Source: Amphibalanus amphitrite (taxonomy: Eukaryota > Arthropoda > Thecostraca > Balanomorpha > Balanidae). From it: 64,000 nt of DNA. The DNA lies in contig NW_024882308.1 in assembly GCF_019059575.1 (NCBI RefSeq), positions 267,915-331,914 of the forward strand. The letters are read 5' to 3'. The notes beneath the pieces are model-generated. The model made no database searches. It saw nothing but the letters and a program-made list of their open reading frames with translations, and was not told the DNA's origin. Position numbers and translations under genes: made by a program. Position 1 is the first letter of the stretch. The number at the start of each line of letters is the position of its first letter. This document shows, one piece after another, positions 59,092-64,000 of the stretch.

Positions 59092-60710
59092 CATGGGTGG
59101 AGAACCTGCCCCGGCCACCCCGGCCGTGGCCGGGGTAACTTTCAGCCGACCCCGGCGCGGCCGGGGTAACTTTTTCAACTTTTGCAAATCCTAAACGCTG
59201 TCTCCATACGAAAAAAAACTGCCATCTATAAAAGCGTCTCTAATTATAGTTCGTTTTTTTTCAAAAGGACGCTGGCTCAAAGTTCAATATCGAAGCTCTC
59301 ACGTGAGTTTTGGCAGCTTCAGTGTCTGGCGAAGAATTTCTTACCGAAAAAATAACCGATTTCAAATTGTGCACGGTAAGTAGCTGGAAATTATTTCTTA
59401 AAAATGAACATACTATGATGACGTCACTGGTGGCAGTAGGCACCCAAATGTCCGTGCAATAGGACAAGTGTCAACGAATTTGGGTGAAACTTAGTTTTTC
59501 ACTGTTGCCGAGCTTCTAATCGAGTAAGCAGTTCCGTCCATGATGGCTATAAGTTACATTGCAATACATGTTCAACAGTATGACGTCACCACTGTTCTCA
59601 CATATGGTTCCAAAACGCACATATGGAAATTATCGGGAAGAAATCACATGTTAAAATTAGTCGACGTTCGATTTTCTCAGGTTCAGTTTTTGCTCGTTTT
59701 GCTCGCTAAAACACGTGCTTGTTCGAAAAACATACTTGGAGCCAGCGTCCTTTTGAAAAAAAACGAACTATAATCTCATCTACCTTGAAAAGTTCTTGAA
59801 AATTTACTTTATTTTCATTTTGGAGCTTCTATGTTTTTAAGTCTTTTCATCGCGGAGCCCGACATGTTTCATCAAACAGAAGTAAATCTTATTTAAGGGC
59901 CGTTATCGTAAGATGGCACTGTAATAACATCACAAGACAGGACGAGGGTAATAGTGAGATAGAAGGACGAGCTGCTGGGGCTCAAGGCTCCCCCAACTTA
60001 ACCCGCGCCAGGTTGGTGGCCTTATCGTAACACGTTGAGTCGAGAGGTGGGCTTACACACTCCTTCTAACTCGGCTACTTGGCTACGAGGCGAGAAGCGA
60101 AACGACGTTTGAAAGAGCGACAAACGTGATCAGAGAAATCTGGTCATGTTTTAGGCAAGCTCAATAATAAAATCACCATAGATCATCAAAAGTCAAATTT
60201 CTCTGATGCGTTCTCCGACAACTTTTCTCACAGTTCATGAACATATCGGAGCTTAAACACTGCAAACAACACATTCGATTACTCGTTTAAGGCTCGGTCG
60301 CGAATAATATTTCAGGTGCGAGCTCAAATCAATAAGAGGGTCAAAACGGTCAAGTTTGACATTTTGTTTTGTGTGGGAAGGTTGCAATTTCCACGGAATA
60401 AGCTTTGCAAAGGGCATGATGGCATTTTTAGCACGACCATCCAGCAAATTTGACCTGATGACCTGATCTAGCACTAGGTGACATGCGTCCGAAATTTTAA
60501 GGCGTGTAGCAAAATTGTTGTTACAATTACGAAATCTTCCGCACCTGCGTGCAGCAGTTTTCCCTAAAAACGTACAAATGGCAGACATCCATTATTCTAT
60601 GCCACAGAATAGGGGTTTGTTGATAACCGTTGACAAATATTTGAGCATCATCGTCTTTCTGACTTTCGGTCGCCGGCCGGGGTAACTTTTTCAAACATTC
60701 TCCACCCGTG
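59092..60710. mobile_element. hAT-type element, 1619 bp, perfect 8-bp target duplication
   Basis: CCTGCATG is duplicated at 59084-59091 and 60711-60718. The ends are CATGGGTGGAGAA and TTCTCCACCCGTG, followed inside by GGCCGGGGTAACTTT on both sides. It contains a nested MITE (59246-59772) and a TTAACCCGCGCCAGGTTGG fragment at 59999. No transposase. Confidence 0.75.
59246..59772. mobile_element. MITE with TATAGTTCG ... GGACGCTGGCTC ends
   Basis: TATAGTTCG, a T run, CAAAAGGACGCTGGCTC at the left is mirrored at 59739-59772. TIRs are about 33 bp. An eroded relative is at about 6420-6790. No ORF. Confidence 0.75.
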
Positions 60711-61990
60711 CCTGCATGATGTCATAAAACGACACCAAGGTTGCTTGGTGCAATCGGCGTTGCTCGTCAATAACTTCCGATCAAGTTGAGCTAGCCAGTC
60801 GTGAAAGCTACCAATGGGACCCAGATAGACCTGCCGAATCGAATGATGTGCAGTTTGACCTCGTCAGACTAACTTTGTGACCAGAGGGGGCTTGACCTGA
60901 CCAAAACCTGAGGTCAACAGCCTAAGCTGACCTCATCCAAGCAAAAAGTATATCATTCGGCGCGCCTGACCATGACGAACACGATGATGCTCAACTCGCG
61001 ACTCTGCAATCACGTGTATTTACGTTGAGTTATAATCACGTTGGACTTTTTACCAATAATCAAACCCCTCCTTTGGAACATTTGACTTGACCTCAGTGGT
61101 CAACAATTGACCCGAGACATTGAAATCGGTTGCTAGTCGCTGTATCTCGTAACAGAGCTCAATTACGTTAGCTCAATTACGGGCGAAACCGATCGATCCG
61201 GTCACGGGGCGGCCGCGGCCGGATGGTCAGTTTCGAGCAGCGCCGGCTGGTGAGTGACGCCGCCACGGAGGCGGTGACCGGTTGGCCCGCTGCGGCCCCG
61301 GTGATCCGCCGCCGAGGCCGGTTCAGAGGGAGTCCTTTCACCGGTCGGAGGACAGCGCGACCCGGCCCGCCCCGCCGCGCCGCCCCGGAGACAGGTTATA
61401 CATTCACGGTCATCTTATACCGCAATACCCGTGTCAGCCATCCACTGATTTCGCTCCGTTTTCGGTCAACTATGCAAACATTTAGTATAAGATAGGTGAA
61501 TTCGAGAATGTTTGGAGGAACGTTTACGTGCCCCGCAGCGTTATGAATCACCTTTCTGCTAATGGCTATTAGACAATGTTATTGGTAAAGAGCCGAAATT
61601 TAGAATGATAATGCAGCCGGAAACAATCCATCTCACTGACGTTTAACTGGCGCTGACTGACACTGACACTGATTTCACTGACTCGGAGTTCAGCTGGCTG
61701 CAGCTGCTCCCATAAACTGCACACAGTCTATTCTTATAGATAAATTCTGTCCGAACCTTTTGAATGGAAGGATTCACAAGGACAGAGCCCCCGCTAAAAC
61801 TAAGGACAGACAGAGCTTGTTGCGTCGACCCTGCCCTTTACCTTTCGATCACGCAATTCCTGGTCTATGGCAGAATTTAGAGTAAAAAGTTTGGTACGCA
61901 CAAAACTGCGCACGGCGGTCCCCTCATTGAATTTGACTGGCTACGGCCTGCCACCAAGCGGAACCATACCCGCCAGAAGGCTCATAAATG
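60711..61990. other. No gene; transposon remnants
   Basis: The block 60890-61200 contains AGGTCA motifs and GAACACGATGATGC / TCGGCGCGCCTGA words that are a degraded form of the hairpin region at 30861-30974 and of the CCCTCGCCC subfamily. 61200-61390 is GC-rich. The rest is unassigned. Confidence 0.4.
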
Positions 61991-62087
61991 TCAAGCACCC
62001 GTCGCGCTTCGAACCCGGACTGTTGTAACCGGGATGCGTGCTCTCACCATGGAAGTCCAGCGCTCTACCGACTGAGCCACGGTACCG
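61991..62087 (-). mobile_element. tRNA-derived SINE head or tRNA pseudogene
   Basis: On the minus strand TGGCTCAGTCGG (62079-62068) fits the RNA polymerase III A box and GGGTTCGAAGC (about 62017-62007) resembles a B box. The D-arm GCTCAGTCGGTAGAGC folds, but the anticodon arm and the second half of the T-arm do not pair, and the A-B spacing is long. This fits a tRNA-like SINE head or a decayed tRNA, not a functional tRNA. Confidence 0.5.
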
Positions 62088-63284
62088 TCATATTGTCGGT
62101 ATATGTCAGCGCGTCAAACTGTGGACGAACGTTTCGAACTCCTACTCATGCCGATGAGAATTCGATGCATGCTCATTTGCCCTTGGTCACAGGGCGAATA
62201 GCGACACTTCTTGTGGCATATTCAGCTAAACCTCTGCAACGATTATTGACCAGGTCGTTTTCACCAGCTGAGGACCTGCTTCATGGCAGCCTGGGACCAC
62301 TTAAATTTGAACTTTTTTCTGCTGTGACGGGATGGGGTCTTCTCTAGAAGCTTTGTTTTGACGTTATACACTCCCTGTGGTAGTACCGCCCTACGTGAAT
62401 GGCACTTACATTCCAGCGCATTGGGTATCACTTCAAACGAAATAATCGCTTCCGCTGATATTCAGACTGACGCTATTTCGAAAACGCCTATTCATCACGG
62501 TTTCATGAAAGGAAGCGTGCTAATTGACCCAATTGTCCCTGCTGCCGCCTGCAGTAGGTATTCTACACCGAGCCTGCTAGTCTGTCGCGTACCACTGGAC
62601 GCATAACTCCATACCCGATCGTAGCGTCAGACTCTAGCGCTATGGGACGGGGACGAAGGTGCGGTGGAGGCCCTTGGACACGGAGGACACCCTCATCGGA
62701 CGGGTAAAAACGAGCCCGGTTCATCCGTGGGTCGAGTGACTGCGGTGGAGACCGCACTGTGCCAGTGCTCCGGAGGAAGGGGCTGCCGGCGCGGCGTTGA
62801 CCTCAGAGTCCTGGGGAGAGCCGTCAGTGGCCTCCTGGGACTCTGGGGCCTGCCTTACGGGGACCCGGGGAGGTCCGTAAGGGGCCACTGGGGACCCTCG
62901 CTGAGTGTGCCAGTGGCCTCCGGGCAGCGGCCGGTGAGGCGCGGGCCGCGGCCTGGCACGGCGCGGCACCCTGCGCCCCCTCCAAGGCCGTCTGGCGGGC
63001 CGTCCGAGCGTTGACCGGAGCTGGCGCTCTTTGTCTGGCGGCGGCGCCCCGCAGTGGCGTCTGATGCCGTCCCGGTCCCGCTACGGGCCGCCGGCACGCC
63101 GCCCCGCTTCACGCAGAATGATAAATGGCCCGCTTAACGGACACACATGCACCTCCCTCTCCGGGCACTTCGAAGCTGACCGAAGCTGGATATCAGTCTC
63201 GCCGTGCGCCAGTGTATTCGAGTGCCAGGCAGCCCACTATTTGTATTACACCTCACTGCGGAACCGACCCTGCTGCTGGATTCC
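62088..63284. other. No gene recognised
   Basis: Neutral DNA to 62640, then GC-rich to 63120 with overlapping chance frames on both strands. No domain or exon could be supported. Confidence 0.4.
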
Positions 63285-63465
63285 CGACTCCGACTCCGCC
63301 GGGGTGACTCCGACTCCGCCGGGGGGTGACTCCGACTGCGCCGGGGGTGACTCCGACTCCGCCGGGGGTGACTCCGACTGCGCTGGGGTGACTCCGACTG
63401 CGCTGGGGATGACTCCGACTCCGCCGGTGGTGACTCCGACGGGGGTGACTCCGACTCCGCCGAGA
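63285..63465. repeat. GACTCCGACTCCGCCGGGGGT tandem repeat
   Basis: About ten copies of an 18-21-bp unit, GACTCCGACTSCGCCGGGGG. The GACTCC word is shared with the hAT-type MITEs at 14148, 16272 and 33600, but here there are no CAGGGCTG ends. Confidence 0.75.
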
Positions 63466-63527
63466 GCGCCCGTCAGTCGGGCGGCCAGTGAGCAGGCCAA
63501 ACGTTGACCCTTAGTGGCCTTCGTGGC

Positions 63528-63994
63528 TCAAGTTCGTCTGCAAGGTTGGACGTGATTTGTGCTTCCCCCGAGTTCGATAGCATCGCGGTATGTTAACGAT
63601 CGACCTCCTATCCCTCCGGAGACGTTTTCGCAGAGCTCATGAATACCAATGTTTCTAGTAGAGAACGACTTGGACTTTCTTGAAGCTGAAAGTTTATTGA
63701 CTAGTTCGAATACCCTCACCATCTGAAATAGGTATGGAGGATCTTGCCATCATTAACGAGAATTGCACAGTCAAGAAACGTTGATGCGCTCAGGGCTGCA
63801 TCTTTGCAAACAGAGACTTCAAAAAAGCAAAGCCATTGAAGTGATTGATGGCCTGTTCGCACTAATGCCCATGTCCGAATAAGTGAGCTAGCCAGCAGCA
63901 GGGACGCGCTTATGTCGTTACGATGGCTGATCCGTCCGACCATTGAATGCCAAAACGGGTCGCGTCCCGATGCGGGCGCTGCTTTGGTTTGCAA
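63528..63994 (-). pseudogene. Possible reverse-transcriptase remnant
   Basis: Two minus-strand frames abut near 63720. The stretch STFLDCAILVNDGKILHTYF resembles the segment after YIDD in Penelope-type enzymes (compare [20 protein letters not shown] in the elements at 24787 and 25917). The match is short and the frame is broken, so this is only a suggestion. The region continues beyond the window. Confidence 0.25.
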
Positions 63995-64000
63995 TTTTGA

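Noticed and set aside
61991-62087. Functional tRNA gene
   Set aside because: Only the D-arm folds; the anticodon arm and T-arm do not pair, so it is a SINE head or pseudogene.

Overview
This window is animal nuclear DNA, probably from an invertebrate and perhaps a crustacean or other arthropod; the species cannot be fixed from the sequence. The evidence is spliced genes with GT-AG introns of up to 9 kb, animal gene families (TIM22, a TSSK-type kinase, a secreted VWC-domain protein) and a dense layering of eukaryotic transposons. No prokaryotic gene organisation is present.

Three spliced genes can be reconstructed with matching exon phases. (1) TIM22, the mitochondrial carrier translocase, is on the plus strand with five coding exons between 7447 and 33306 (200 aa). 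(2) A testis-specific-type Ser/Thr kinase is on the minus strand with two exons, 38642-38364 and 36505-35930 (284 aa). (3) A secreted protein is on the minus strand with four exons between 47033 and 43772 (335 aa). It has a signal peptide, a VWC-like cysteine domain and an acidic tail with nine E-(G/A)-S-G sites, and looks like an undescribed proteoglycan core protein. A few further exons are possible in the GC-rich stretch at 47.6-54.2 kb, but with low confidence.

Most of the rest is transposon-derived. The main family is flanked by TTAA, has TIRs of the CCCGCGCC...GGCGCGGG kind, is about 0.9-1.2 kb long, has no ORF and is packed with AGGTCA motifs. Each subfamily carries at both ends its own short palindromic core between a G run and a C run. 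Two 1188-bp sister copies are here, one inside the kinase intron and one inside a TIM22 intron. Also present are several hAT-type elements with perfect 8-bp target duplications, a 5-kb hAT holding a 3-kb head-to-head Penelope-like palindrome with hammerhead-like motifs, Helitron-like elements with paired CACGTG palindromes, a dead 1.29-kb mariner, a broken Tc1/mariner-like transposase, foldback elements and several minisatellites.

Layout: 1-7.4 kb repeats and unassigned AT-rich DNA; 7.4-33.3 kb TIM22 with repeat-filled introns; 33.3-38.6 kb repeats and the kinase; 38.6-43.6 kb transposon debris; 43.7-47.0 kb the proteoglycan-like gene; 47.0-54.6 kb GC-rich DNA with minisatellites; 54.9-61 kb nested transposons; 61-64 kb unassigned DNA with a tRNA-like SINE fragment.
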